Made by a program: the position numbers and the translations under genes. A stretch of 64,000 nt of DNA from Paenibacillus monticola (lineage in GTDB: Bacteria; Bacillota; Bacilli; Paenibacillales; Paenibacillaceae), in the NCBI RefSeq assembly GCF_009664975.1, contig NZ_WJXB01000008.1, positions 1-64,000 on the forward strand. Reading direction: 5' to 3'. Numbering within the stretch: the stretch's first letter is position 1; each line of letters opens with the position of its first letter. This document shows, in pieces, positions 49,111-57,366 of the stretch. Under the pieces are notes generated by a model. That model was given only the letters and a program-made list of their open reading frames with translations. It was not told where the DNA came from and did not search any database.

Positions 49111-49842
49111 ATGGAACCTATTATCTCAGTAAAAAATTTACATAAATCGTTCGGAGCGAATACGGTGCTGACCGATATTAACGTTGATATTTATAGCCAA
49201 GAGGTTGTGGTGGTCATCGGACCCTCCGGTTCGGGGAAATCTACCTTTCTGCGTTGTCTGAATTTGCTGGAACAACCGCAGAGTGGAGAAATCATTATCG
49301 AGGGCATTTCCTTGATGAATAAGAGCACAAAAATTAACGATATCCGCACAGAGCTTGGAATGGTGTTTCAGCAATTCAACCTGTTCCCGCATAAGAAGGT
49401 TATCGAGAATATCATGCTGGCGCCGATTCAGGTCCGTAAATGGTCTCCGGAAAAAGCACGGGAAAAAGCGCTGCAACTGCTGCAAAAAGTAGGCTTGAGT
49501 GAGAAGGCGGAGATGTATCCAGCGTCCTTATCCGGCGGTCAGGCGCAGCGCGTAGCGATTGCCCGGGCGCTCGCTATGGAGCCTAAGATTATGCTGTTTG
49601 ATGAGCCGACTTCTGCACTGGACCCGGAAATGGTCGGTGAGGTGCTAGCGGTGATGAAGGACCTGGCCCGTGAAGGCATGACGATGATTGTGGTTACACA
49701 TGAGATGGGCTTTGCACGTGAGGTTGGGGACCGGGTTCTTTTTATGGAACAGGGAATTATAGTGGAGGAAGGCAGTCCGGAGCAATTGTTTGGGAATCCG
49801 ACGCAGGAACGTACCCAAGCTTTTCTTTCTAAAGTACTGTAG
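49111..49842 (+). CDS. Amino acid ABC importer ATPase, GlnQ/HisP type
   Basis: 243 residues with Walker A GPSGSGKST, Q loop VFQQFNLFPH, signature LSGGQAQR, Walker B IMLFDEPTSALDP and H loop VVTHEMGFAREV. This is the typical polar amino acid class. Third gene of the operon; energises import of the ligand captured by the lipoprotein at 47554. Confidence 0.95.
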   Translation: MEPIISVKNLHKSFGANTVLTDINVDIYSQEVVVVIGPSGSGKSTFLRCLNLLEQPQSGEIIIEGISLMNKSTKINDIRTELGMVFQQFNLFPHKKVIENIMLAPIQVRKWSPEKAREKALQLLQKVGLSEKAEMYPASLSGGQAQRVAIARALAMEPKIMLFDEPTSALDPEMVGEVLAVMKDLAREGMTMIVVTHEMGFAREVGDRVLFMEQGIIVEEGSPEQLFGNPTQERTQAFLSKVL

Positions 49843-49902
49843 AATTCTGGGAAAGTAGAATATTGTGATTTAATCGGGTATATTAGAGTAGTAAGCATGA
49901 AT

Positions 49903-49931
49903 GGAACCCATATGTTAACATTTGTCGGATA
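49903..49931 (+). promoter_or_regulatory. Weak ECF-type promoter candidate before terB-like gene
   Basis: GGAACC (49903-49908), a 17-bp spacer and CGGATA (49926-49931) loosely resemble SigM/SigW-type promoters. A perfect ATGTTAACAT palindrome sits between the boxes (49912-49921). Low confidence by itself; the clear SigW match 550 bp downstream makes it more credible. Confidence 0.3.
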
Positions 49932-49995
49932 TGCGGAGAGGAGGCTCTGGGATATCTTTTATTATCATAAATCACAGTGATAGAGGGAGAATACG

Positions 49996-50442
49996 ATGAG
50001 CACATTTAAAAATTGGTTGAACACAACGAAAAGTGGATTGACGGATCAAGTAAAGAAATTCAAAAATAAGGATTTCATGAATGCGGTGGTTGCGGGCTGC
50101 GCGCTGGTTGCTGCTGCCGACGGTAAAATTACGGAAGCTGAGAAGAACAAAATGGCTGGATATATGAACATAAGCAATGAATTGAAGGTATTTGACATGA
50201 AAGAAGTCATTAATCAATTCAACTTCTACGTGAGTAATTTTGATTTCTCGCCAGAAATCGGTAAGCAAGAGGCGCTGAAGAGTATCTCTAAATTTAGTGG
50301 CAAACCGGAAGTAGGACGTGTTATCGTGGGTGTTTGTTCTGCTATTGGAGCAGCTGATGGTGACTTTGACGAGCATGAGAAAGCGGTAGTACGAAATATT
50401 TGCAGTGTATTAGGATTAAGCCCGGGCGAATTCAGTCTATAA
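49996..50442 (+). CDS. TerB-family protein
   Basis: 148 residues. All-helical TerB domain with two DxD-containing repeats: AAADGKITEAEKNKMAGYM (about 41-59) and GAADGDFDEHEKAVVRNICSVLGL (about 114-137). These acidic pockets are the family's metal-binding sites. Cytoplasmic. First gene of the ter cluster and separated from terD by 120 bp containing a SigW promoter, so it may be transcribed separately. TerB proteins co-occur with TerD and TerC in tellurite, peroxide, phage and colicin stress resistance; the biochemical role is unsettled. Confidence 0.88.
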   Translation: MSTFKNWLNTTKSGLTDQVKKFKNKDFMNAVVAGCALVAAADGKITEAEKNKMAGYMNISNELKVFDMKEVINQFNFYVSNFDFSPEIGKQEALKSISKFSGKPEVGRVIVGVCSAIGAADGDFDEHEKAVVRNICSVLGLSPGEFSL

Positions 50443-50472
50443 TAGAAGGTATGCATTTATCCGGAAATCGGT

Positions 50473-50498
50473 TGAAACATAATTGCTTCTCTATCGTA
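50473..50498 (+). promoter_or_regulatory. SigW-type ECF promoter of the ter cluster
   Basis: TGAAAC (50473-50478), 16-bp spacer, CGTA (50495-50498) is an exact match to the B. subtilis SigW consensus as I know it. It lies about 60 bp before the first terD start. The homologous B. subtilis yceCDEFGH operon is a known SigW (and SigB/SigM/SigX) target. Confidence 0.8.
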
Positions 50499-50567
50499 TC
50501 ACTGGTATAACATCCAAGAGTTAGACTTACAGGTTGTGATTCTTTTTGGAGATGGAGGTATGTGAAT

Positions 50568-51164
50568 TTGGCTGGAATTAATCTGGTAAAAGGTCAGAAG
50601 ATTGATCTCACAAAAGGTAATGCAGGACTTTCCAATGTGATCGTAGGTTTGGGGTGGGACCCTGCCGAACCAGCGCGGGGTTTCTTCGGCGCCAAGAAGC
50701 AGGCTAATATTGATTGCGACGCATCGGCGCTATTGCTGAGCGAGGATGGCAAGTTAACGAAAAAAGGTAATTTGATATTCTTCTCAAACAAACAAAGTCC
50801 TTGCAATTCAGTTATTCACTCAGGGGACAACCTAACGGGTGAAGGCGATGGAGATGACGAGCAAATTACGGTCAATTTGAGCGCTGTTCCTGCAGATGTA
50901 CACAAGATTGTGGTAGTCGTTAACATTTATGATGCCGTTAACCGCAAACAGGATTTCGGAATGATCAAATCGGCCTATATTCGAGTAATGAATGCGGCCG
51001 GTAACAATGAATTGATCAAGTTCAATCTGTCGGACAATTACACAGGCTTTACGGCACTAATTTGCGGGGAGCTTTATCGCAATGGTGGGGAATGGAAGTT
51101 CGCCGCTATTGGTGAAGGCAGTCACGCAGCACATATCAGTCAATTGGCAGAACGTTATATCTAA
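50568..51164 (+). CDS. TerD-family protein (first)
   Basis: 198 residues from TTG 50568, 10 bp behind GGAGG and matching the family start (MAGINLVKGQKIDLTKGN); GTG 50562 is too close. Core strands GLGWDPAEPARGFFGAKKQANIDCD and GDNLTGEGDGDDEQITVNL carry the Asp cluster that binds calcium in this family. It has an insert (PARGFFGAKKQ) that the two following paralogues lack and that resembles the TerA-like domain of the gene at 52533. Cytoplasmic stress protein; exact role unknown. Confidence 0.9.
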   Translation: MAGINLVKGQKIDLTKGNAGLSNVIVGLGWDPAEPARGFFGAKKQANIDCDASALLLSEDGKLTKKGNLIFFSNKQSPCNSVIHSGDNLTGEGDGDDEQITVNLSAVPADVHKIVVVVNIYDAVNRKQDFGMIKSAYIRVMNAAGNNELIKFNLSDNYTGFTALICGELYRNGGEWKFAAIGEGSHAAHISQLAERYI

Positions 51165-51193
51165 TTCAAATTGAAGAAGAGAGGTCTGTACAC

Positions 51194-51769
51194 ATGGCAA
51201 TTAATTTATCTAAAGGTCAAAAGATCGATTTAACGAAAACGAATCCGGGTCTTTCCAAAATCACGGTAGGCTTGGGCTGGGATACCAATAAATATGATGG
51301 TGGTAAAGATTTCGACTTGGACGTTTCTCTATTCTTGACCAATGCCAGCGGTAAAGTAGATAAAGAAACTAACTTTATTTTCTTCAATAACAAGCAGAAC
51401 GAGAACGCTTCCGTTGTCCATAAGGGTGATAACCGAACTGGTGAAGGCGATGGGGATGATGAGCAGGTTGAAATCGATCTGAAGAACATTCCGGCCGATG
51501 TTGATAAGGTTGTCTTTACTATTACAATTTATGAAGCTGAGGCTAGAAGTCAGAACTTCGGTCAAGTATCCCGTTCTTATGTTCGAATCGTAAATGATGA
51601 GAGCACTGAAGAATTGATTCGTTTTGACCTTGGTGAGGATTTCTCAATTGAAACTGGCGTTGTTGTCGGTGAACTTTATCGTAACGGAGCAGAGTGGAAA
51701 TTCAATGCTATTGGCAGTGGCTATAAGGACGGCTTGAGCGGCTTGACTCGCGAGTACGGACTGAATTAA
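51194..51769 (+). CDS. TerD-family protein (second)
   Basis: 191 residues, a canonical TerD: MAINLSKGQKIDLTKTNPGL, GLGWDTNKYDGGKDFDLDVS, GDNRTGEGDGDDEQVEID and GELYRNGAEWKFNAIGSGY. The two Asp-rich motifs form the calcium sites seen in TerD structures. 29 bp after the first terD, with GAAGAGAGG. Equivalent to B. subtilis yceC/D/E-type genes. Confidence 0.95.
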   Translation: MAINLSKGQKIDLTKTNPGLSKITVGLGWDTNKYDGGKDFDLDVSLFLTNASGKVDKETNFIFFNNKQNENASVVHKGDNRTGEGDGDDEQVEIDLKNIPADVDKVVFTITIYEAEARSQNFGQVSRSYVRIVNDESTEELIRFDLGEDFSIETGVVVGELYRNGAEWKFNAIGSGYKDGLSGLTREYGLN

Positions 51770-51819
51770 TTCTGTATCTTTACGAACATGTGAATATCTC
51801 ATGAAAGAAGGTTTCGCCA

Positions 51820-52401
51820 GTGACGATCAGTCTTTCCAAAGGACAGCGGATTGATCTTACCAAGACCAATCCGGGTCTGACGAAGGTAGTAGTAGGACTG
51901 GGCTGGGATACGAACAAATATAGCGGTGGTCAGGATTTTGATCTGGATGCTTCAGCGTTTCTGTTGCATGAGGACGGCAAAGCTAAAGGCCCCGATGATT
52001 TTGTATTCTACAACAATCCGACCGGCGGTGTCGGTTCCGTAACCCATACGGGAGATAACCGTACAGGTGAAGGTGACGGAGATGACGAGCAGATCGTTGT
52101 TGATTTCGGCAAAGTTCCGGCTCATATTCAACGCATTGGCATAACGGTAACGATCTATGATTATGCCGCACGTGCGCAGAACTTTGGACAAGTCTCCAAT
52201 GCCTTTGTACGGGTCGTGGATGCTTCATCCGACCGTGAGGTCATGCGTTTTGATCTGGGCGAAGATTTCTCTACGGAAACGGCCGTTGTATTCTGTGAAT
52301 TCTATCGCAATGGTGCGGATTGGAAGTTCCAGGCGATTGGCAGTGGTTTTGCTGGTGGGCTGGGCGCTTTAACCAAGAACTACGGATTGGACGCGCAATA
52401 G
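51820..52401 (+). CDS. TerD-family protein (third)
   Basis: 193 residues, GTG start behind AAAGAAGG. MTISLSKGQRIDLTKTNPGL, GLGWDTNKYSGGQDFDLDASAFL, GDNRTGEGDGDDEQIVVDF and CEFYRNGADWKFQAIGSGFAGGL are all canonical. Very close to the preceding gene, pointing to local duplication. Two terminators follow it, so it ends the first ter transcript. Confidence 0.95.
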   Translation: MTISLSKGQRIDLTKTNPGLTKVVVGLGWDTNKYSGGQDFDLDASAFLLHEDGKAKGPDDFVFYNNPTGGVGSVTHTGDNRTGEGDGDDEQIVVDFGKVPAHIQRIGITVTIYDYAARAQNFGQVSNAFVRVVDASSDREVMRFDLGEDFSTETAVVFCEFYRNGADWKFQAIGSGFAGGLGALTKNYGLDAQ

Positions 52402-52409
52402 CATCCTGT

Positions 52410-52440
52410 GGGCGGGGTCTTTACCGACTCTGCCCTTTTT
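52410..52440 (+). terminator. Terminator after the third terD
   Basis: GGGCGGGGTC (52410-52419) with GACTCTGCCC (52426-52435), then TTTTT. Confidence 0.75.
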
Positions 52441-52451
52441 CTAAAAATTTT

Positions 52452-52503
52452 GGAGTCCCGCAAGGAGTTTGGATGAAGTCTCAAACTTTGTAGGGCTCCT
52501 TTA
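52452..52503 (+). terminator. Second terminator or leader hairpin before the TerD-TerA gene
   Basis: GGAGTCC (52452-52458) pairs with GGGCTCC (52493-52499), and AGGAGTTTG pairs with CAAACTTT, followed by TTT. It may be a tandem terminator or a hairpin in the leader of the next gene. Confidence 0.5.
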
Positions 52504-52532
52504 ATTACTCCATTCATAAAGGTGGCGTAAGA

Positions 52533-53828
52533 ATGAGCATTGAAGTTGTCAAAGGACAAAAGGTTGACCTAACCAAAGGAAACCCGGGAATTAACCAACT
52601 AACCGTAGAGATCGGCTGGAAATCGCCAGCGACGTTAGAGATAGATACCTCTGCTTTTCTGCTTGGCTCGCAAGGCAAAGTAAGAAACGATGATGATTTA
52701 ATCTTCTATAATAATCCATCCACGCCTTATATCAGATATAAGGATGTGCCTGCTACGATCGGGCTCAAGCAATTCGAAGTTGAACTGGATAAGATTCCAA
52801 CTGACATTATAAAAATCGCCTTTACGACGACAATCTATGATGGGGAGAAGAGGGGCCAAAGTTTTGGGCAAGTCCAAGAGGCCTATTTTCGTATTCTGAA
52901 TCAGGTGACGGGGGTGGAAATCCTCCGATGTGACCTTGGAAATCATTTCTCTGTGGAAACGGCCGTTGTGGTAGGAGAATTATATAGATACAATACGGAG
53001 TGGAAGTTCAACTCCATTGCAGCAGGTTTTGCTGGCGGACTGAAGGAGCTATGTAGCAACTTTGGAATTGAGGTTGCCGATGAGCCAGTCCCTCCTGCTC
53101 CGCATCCTGAGGTTATACCCAAATTGCCGGAGCCTATTCCAGAGCCTAAGCCACAGATTCCACCACGAATCTTAGCTACTCCTTTGCCCGTGAGGCAAGA
53201 AGAGATTCCTCCAGCTCCGGTAGTTAATCTCAATCTGAATAAGATCGAGCTGAAGAAGAAAGGCGATTCCATCAACCTGAAGAAATCAGCGGGTGGTCTC
53301 GGTGAAGTCTTGATCAACCTGAACTGGAATCAGAAGCAAGGTGGAGGCCTATTCGGCCGCAAGAATGGGGTGGATTTGGACCTCGCCTGTTTATATGAGC
53401 TAAAGAACGGAAGTAAGGGAGTAGTTCAAGCGCTGGGTAACTCATTTGGTTCGTTGAGTCAGCCTCCTTACGTCTTTCTCGATGGCGATGATCGTACAGG
53501 AACCGTAACAACGGGTGAAAATCTGCGTATTAACGGTACTATGGTTGCAGAAATTGAACGGATTCTGATCTTTGCTTTTATTTATAAAGGTGTTACTAAC
53601 TGGTCGGAAGCTGATGGTATGGTTACTATTAAACAGAGTGGAGGGCCGGATATTATTGTGCATATGGACGAGCATAACAATCACAAAGGGATGTGTGCGA
53701 TTGCCCTATTCCAGAATGTGAGTAATGAAACGTTCAGTATTGAAAGGCTTGTACAATATTTCAGCGGCCATCGGGAGATGGATCAGGCATACGGGTGGGG
53801 GCTGCGCTGGGTAGCAGGCAGTAAATAA
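52533..53828 (+). CDS. Two-domain TerD/TerA protein
   Basis: 431 residues. The N-terminal TerD domain (about 1-185) starts MSIEVVKGQKVDLTKGNPG but has partly lost the Asp-rich GDGDDEQ motif (NPSTPYIRYKDVPATIG instead). A Pro/Glu linker (about 188-245, PPAPHPEVIPKLPEPIPEP) leads to a second, TerA-like domain (about 250-431) with LKKSAGGLGEVLINLNWNQ, GLFGRKNGVDLDLACLYE and LDGDDRTGTVTTGENLRING. Such fusions are common in ter operons. The degenerate first domain suggests division of labour, with the second domain keeping the metal site. Confidence 0.88.
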   Translation: MSIEVVKGQKVDLTKGNPGINQLTVEIGWKSPATLEIDTSAFLLGSQGKVRNDDDLIFYNNPSTPYIRYKDVPATIGLKQFEVELDKIPTDIIKIAFTTTIYDGEKRGQSFGQVQEAYFRILNQVTGVEILRCDLGNHFSVETAVVVGELYRYNTEWKFNSIAAGFAGGLKELCSNFGIEVADEPVPPAPHPEVIPKLPEPIPEPKPQIPPRILATPLPVRQEEIPPAPVVNLNLNKIELKKKGDSINLKKSAGGLGEVLINLNWNQKQGGGLFGRKNGVDLDLACLYELKNGSKGVVQALGNSFGSLSQPPYVFLDGDDRTGTVTTGENLRINGTMVAEIERILIFAFIYKGVTNWSEADGMVTIKQSGGPDIIVHMDEHNNHKGMCAIALFQNVSNETFSIERLVQYFSGHREMDQAYGWGLRWVAGSK

Positions 53829-53856
53829 ACTTATATTACCGGAGGCGCGAATTGTA

Positions 53857-54597
53857 ATGGACTGGTTGACTAATTTTTTTAGTAGTATTAGCGAGAATTA
53901 CGGGCATTTTTTCTCATGGAGCGATGTTGTCAATACGCTTTCTGACCCAGTCAGCTGGGGTATCATCGGAAGTCTGATCTTGCTGGAGGGTCTGCTCTCT
54001 GCGGATAACGCCCTTGTACTTGCGGTTATGGTCAAGCATCTGCCTAAGGATCAGCAGAAAAAAGCACTCTTTTACGGGATTCTAGGGGCATATATATTCA
54101 GATTTATTGCCATTGGATTAGGAACTTATCTGATTGGATTCACTTTGGTGAAGGTTCTGGGTGCGTTGTATCTCTTTTATATCGCTTATAAAGGATTATT
54201 TAAAGGCGGCAGCGAAGAAGAAATTAAGAACAGAGGCACCTCCTTTTGGAAAACCGTACTGCTTGTTGAACTAATGGATATTGCTTTCAGTATTGACAGT
54301 GTAATTGCTGCGTTTGGATTGAGTAATCAGGTCTGGGTGCTCTTCATGGGTGGAATTCTGGGTGTTCTAATGATGCGAGGAGTAGCACAGTTGTTCCTGC
54401 GACTCATTGAACGATTCCCTGAACTGGAGCAGGCTGCATTCCTACTTATTGCCATTATTGCCGGTAAGATGCTTGCGGGTGCTTTTGGATACGAATTGCC
54501 GCAAGTTGCATTTTTCGCCATTCTGATTGCTGTCTTCGTAGGAACAATTCTCTACAGCTCCAGAAAGAAGAAAAGAGCGGCCGATAAGAAAGCATAA
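53857..54597 (+). CDS. TerC-family integral membrane protein
   Basis: 246 residues, about seven membrane helices. The two acidic motifs of the family lie inside helices: LLEGLLSADNALVLAVMVKHL (Glu, Asp, Asn; key part SADNALVL) and ELMDIAFSIDSVIAAF. TerC proteins interact with TerB and are linked to manganese/metal efflux (B. subtilis MeeF/MeeY) and to metalation of exported proteins. It follows the TerD/TerA gene by 28 bp with GGAGGCG. Basic C-terminal tail SSRKKKRAADKKA in the cytoplasm. Confidence 0.93.
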   Translation: MDWLTNFFSSISENYGHFFSWSDVVNTLSDPVSWGIIGSLILLEGLLSADNALVLAVMVKHLPKDQQKKALFYGILGAYIFRFIAIGLGTYLIGFTLVKVLGALYLFYIAYKGLFKGGSEEEIKNRGTSFWKTVLLVELMDIAFSIDSVIAAFGLSNQVWVLFMGGILGVLMMRGVAQLFLRLIERFPELEQAAFLLIAIIAGKMLAGAFGYELPQVAFFAILIAVFVGTILYSSRKKKRAADKKA

Positions 54598-54667
54598 TAT
54601 TTAGGGGAACTTTACAGAGGAGATTCCTCTTAAGTTAATCGTATATTTTATAGCGTAGGCCTTTGCT

Positions 54668-54730
54668 TGTAATTGAGAGAGCCGGATGCCGTCCCCGAGA
54701 GGACGGCATAGTCGGTTCTACAACTCTCTA
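54668..54730. repeat. Intergenic hairpin, related to the GCCGTCC...GGACGGC stems
   Basis: ATGCCGTCC (54686-54694) and GGACGGCAT (54701-54709) pair around CCGAGA; outer bases TTGTA/TACAA and GAGAG/CTCTC add further pairing. The core is shared with the stems at 10814-10860 and 28250-28297. It separates terC from the biosynthetic half of the ter cluster and may act as a terminator. Confidence 0.5.
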
Positions 54731-54782
54731 TGAAGAGAGTCTGCGCTTGTTTTGCGTCGCAAAACTATAAGGGGGAAGGGCC

Positions 54783-55994
54783 TTGAGATACTTCGATTAC
54801 CTGACACAAGAGCAAGAAACATCTTTATTTCACTCTCTGCCTATAACGTTTGATAATAACACTCGCAAGGAGCTGCTGGCCAATGCTGTTGGAGCAGCCC
54901 TTTATATGCCTGCTACCCGTGTCAGTGTTGCTGAAGATATTCTGAAGCTTAAGAGCTCCGGTCTGGTAACCGTAATTATTGATCTTGAGGATGCTATTGG
55001 AGATGGCGAGGTTGACCACGCCGAACAGTCTATCGTCCGACATCTTGCCTTTCTGGCCGCATATGCAGAGAACAATACGGATGGGGATAACAGCCTTCCA
55101 CTCCTTTTTATTCGTGTACGCAATCCATATCAATTACAGCAGCTGATTTTCCGGCTGGGCTCTTTAATTTCGATCTTGACCGGTTTCGTTTTTCCTAAGT
55201 TTACAGCAGAGAATGGTGTGGAGTATTTTGAAGCAATTGCCGATTACAATAGCTCGCGCAGCTATTCGGCTCCAGTGCTCTACGGGATGCCTATTCTGGA
55301 AAGTGCTTCTATAATTTATCGGGAGAGTCGGATGGAGAGCTTGTTGGCGATCCGTGATTTACTAGGAGACTACCGCGATTATGTGCTGAACGTCAGAATT
55401 GGCGCTACGGATTTCTCCAGTCTGTTCGGATTGCGTCGGAGTCCTGATATCAGTATCTATGATCTGACCCCTATCCGGGACTGCATGTCGGATATTATTA
55501 ATATATTTGGTCGGGTAGAAGAGGGATATGTCATCTCTGGACCGGTTTGGGAGTATTTCACGAATAAAGGACACCGGGTGCTCCGTCCGCAGTTGCGTCA
55601 GACCCCGTTCGAGGATACCTATGGTAAGAGTGAAGGGCGTGTGATGCGCAACAGCTATATTTCCAGTGCAATAGACGGACTTATTCGTGAAGTCATTTTG
55701 GATAAGGAAAATGGAATTATAGGCAAAACGATTATACACCCTTCTCACCTCAGACCTGTTCAGGCCATGTATACAGTCATGCACGAGGAGTATATTGACG
55801 CCCTAAGTATCGTAGAGAGCAATGATGGCAGCCGCGGAGTGTTCAAGAGCCAATACTATAATAAGATGAATGAAATTAAGCCGCACTTGAACTGGGCAAG
55901 ACGTATTTTACTACGATCTCAAATATACGGGGTGTTACATGAACAACAGCATTTTGTCGGGTTATTGCCCGAGAACGAATACACACACGTATAA
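54783..55994 (+). CDS. CitE/HpcH-HpaI-like aldolase of ter module
   Basis: 403 residues, TTG start behind AAGGGGGAAGGG. TIM-barrel lyase features: ALYMPATRV, VTVIIDLEDAIGDGEV (metal and substrate acids), LLFIRVRNPYQL, FVFPKFTAENGVEYF, NVRIGATDFSSLFGLRR and KTIIHPSHLRPVQAMY. As a stand-alone CitE-like enzyme it probably makes or breaks a C-C bond to a 2-oxo acid or CoA ester. It is the first gene of a five-gene overlapping run (PRTase-TRSP, StiP, HAD, ATP-grasp) known computationally from ter clusters, thought to build a nucleoside-like molecule. Confidence 0.85.
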   Translation: MRYFDYLTQEQETSLFHSLPITFDNNTRKELLANAVGAALYMPATRVSVAEDILKLKSSGLVTVIIDLEDAIGDGEVDHAEQSIVRHLAFLAAYAENNTDGDNSLPLLFIRVRNPYQLQQLIFRLGSLISILTGFVFPKFTAENGVEYFEAIADYNSSRSYSAPVLYGMPILESASIIYRESRMESLLAIRDLLGDYRDYVLNVRIGATDFSSLFGLRRSPDISIYDLTPIRDCMSDIINIFGRVEEGYVISGPVWEYFTNKGHRVLRPQLRQTPFEDTYGKSEGRVMRNSYISSAIDGLIREVILDKENGIIGKTIIHPSHLRPVQAMYTVMHEEYIDALSIVESNDGSRGVFKSQYYNKMNEIKPHLNWARRILLRSQIYGVLHEQQHFVGLLPENEYTHV

Positions 55995-57366
55995 CATTGT
56001 CGAGAACCTGCAAGTTACTGTAACCGAAACGTTTAACCCCTTTAATATGCCGTTTGATTCGTTATTCTCCATGGCGGCACGTATTAATAAGAAGCGCTCC
56101 TTTTTGTTCGTCAGCAAGGTGCTCGGCAAGCATATCCCAGTAAATCCGTTTACCCCACTATTAAGTGGAGCTGCTTTGGGGCTGCTGTTGTATCAGGAAA
56201 TGAACAAAGACACAGTAGATACTGGACAGATGGAGGAACTGCTGAACAAAGCAGTACACGGGCTGATTCATTCGGATCAGGCTGAGCAAGCGTACCATGA
56301 TTTATTATCCGCACAGTTGATTCTACCTCATCCGGTTGTCTTTATCGGCTTTGCTGAGACAGCAACTGCACTAGGTCACAGTATGTTCAACATGTTTGCC
56401 GCTGGTGCATCATATATTCATACTACTCGTGAAGACATTCCTGATCTGGAATCGGTTGTGAGTTTTGAAGAAGAGCACTCTCATGCGGTAGATCATTTAT
56501 GTTATGCCCTAAACCCCGGGTTATTATCAGGCACCGAGCCGATCATATTGGTTGATGATGAGATTACTACCGGGAATACAGCAATCAATACGATCCGTGA
56601 TATCCACTCCAAGTTCCCAAGGCAGGAATATGTAGTTGCTTCTATTCTTGATTGGAGGACTGGGAAGAACGTTCAGACTTATAATGATTTAGAGCAGGAG
56701 CTGGGAATCCGCATCACTTCATTATGCTTGCTCCAGGGCAGTATAGAAGTGACGGGCACACCTCTTCTAAGGGCTGGAGATAACCAGGATGCGGCACCTT
56801 CTGCTAATGTTCCAGTTGTGACTACTTATGTGCAGGATGGCTTAGAGCGGCTGGCAGTGAGCTCTAGAGATTCATATGGGGACATCAACAAAGCTCCTTA
56901 CGTGAAATACAGCGGGCGCTTTGGATTGGAGTCAGGTGATCATAAGGAGATTGATCAAGGTGTAACCAGGATTGCTGCTCAGTTGCGTGAGTTGCGTGAA
57001 GGGCCACAGGCGCTGGTCATGGGTGTGGGTGAGTTTATGTATCTGCCGATGCGGGTCGCCGCCGAAATGGGTGAAGGCATCGTTTATCAGTCTTCTACAC
57101 GCAGTCCAATCCATCCTGAGCGTAGATCCGATTACGGTGTGCACAGCGCTGCAGCTTATCCATCTGCAGGAGACCCGGAAATTACCAACTTTATTTATAA
57201 TGTTGATCCTGGTCAATATGATGATATATTCGTGCTAATTGAGCGTGATGTTCCACGGCAGCGAATAGAGCCGATGACGGATATCCTGAAGAAGCTGGCA
57301 GGGCATAAAGTACATCTTATTGTGTTAAGCCCGAAAGAACCAGAAGTGGAGGATGCAGCGAGATGA
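55939..57366 (+). CDS. Phosphoribosyltransferase with TRSP domain
   Basis: 475 residues, overlapping the preceding gene by 56 bp. PRTase domain with PPi/PRPP loop PIILVDDEITTGNTAINTI (about 194-212). The C-terminal part contains the diagnostic STRSPIHPERRSDYG (about 390-404), matching the TRSP domain that follows PRTase_2 in this family. It should use PRPP, or a ribosylated base in reverse. The two-gene overlap on both sides (56 bp upstream, 4 bp downstream) shows strong translational coupling. Substrate base unknown. Confidence 0.85.
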   Translation: MNNSILSGYCPRTNTHTYNIVENLQVTVTETFNPFNMPFDSLFSMAARINKKRSFLFVSKVLGKHIPVNPFTPLLSGAALGLLLYQEMNKDTVDTGQMEELLNKAVHGLIHSDQAEQAYHDLLSAQLILPHPVVFIGFAETATALGHSMFNMFAAGASYIHTTREDIPDLESVVSFEEEHSHAVDHLCYALNPGLLSGTEPIILVDDEITTGNTAINTIRDIHSKFPRQEYVVASILDWRTGKNVQTYNDLEQELGIRITSLCLLQGSIEVTGTPLLRAGDNQDAAPSANVPVVTTYVQDGLERLAVSSRDSYGDINKAPYVKYSGRFGLESGDHKEIDQGVTRIAAQLRELREGPQALVMGVGEFMYLPMRVAAEMGEGIVYQSSTRSPIHPERRSDYGVHSAAAYPSAGDPEITNFIYNVDPGQYDDIFVLIERDVPRQRIEPMTDILKKLAGHKVHLIVLSPKEPEVEDAAR

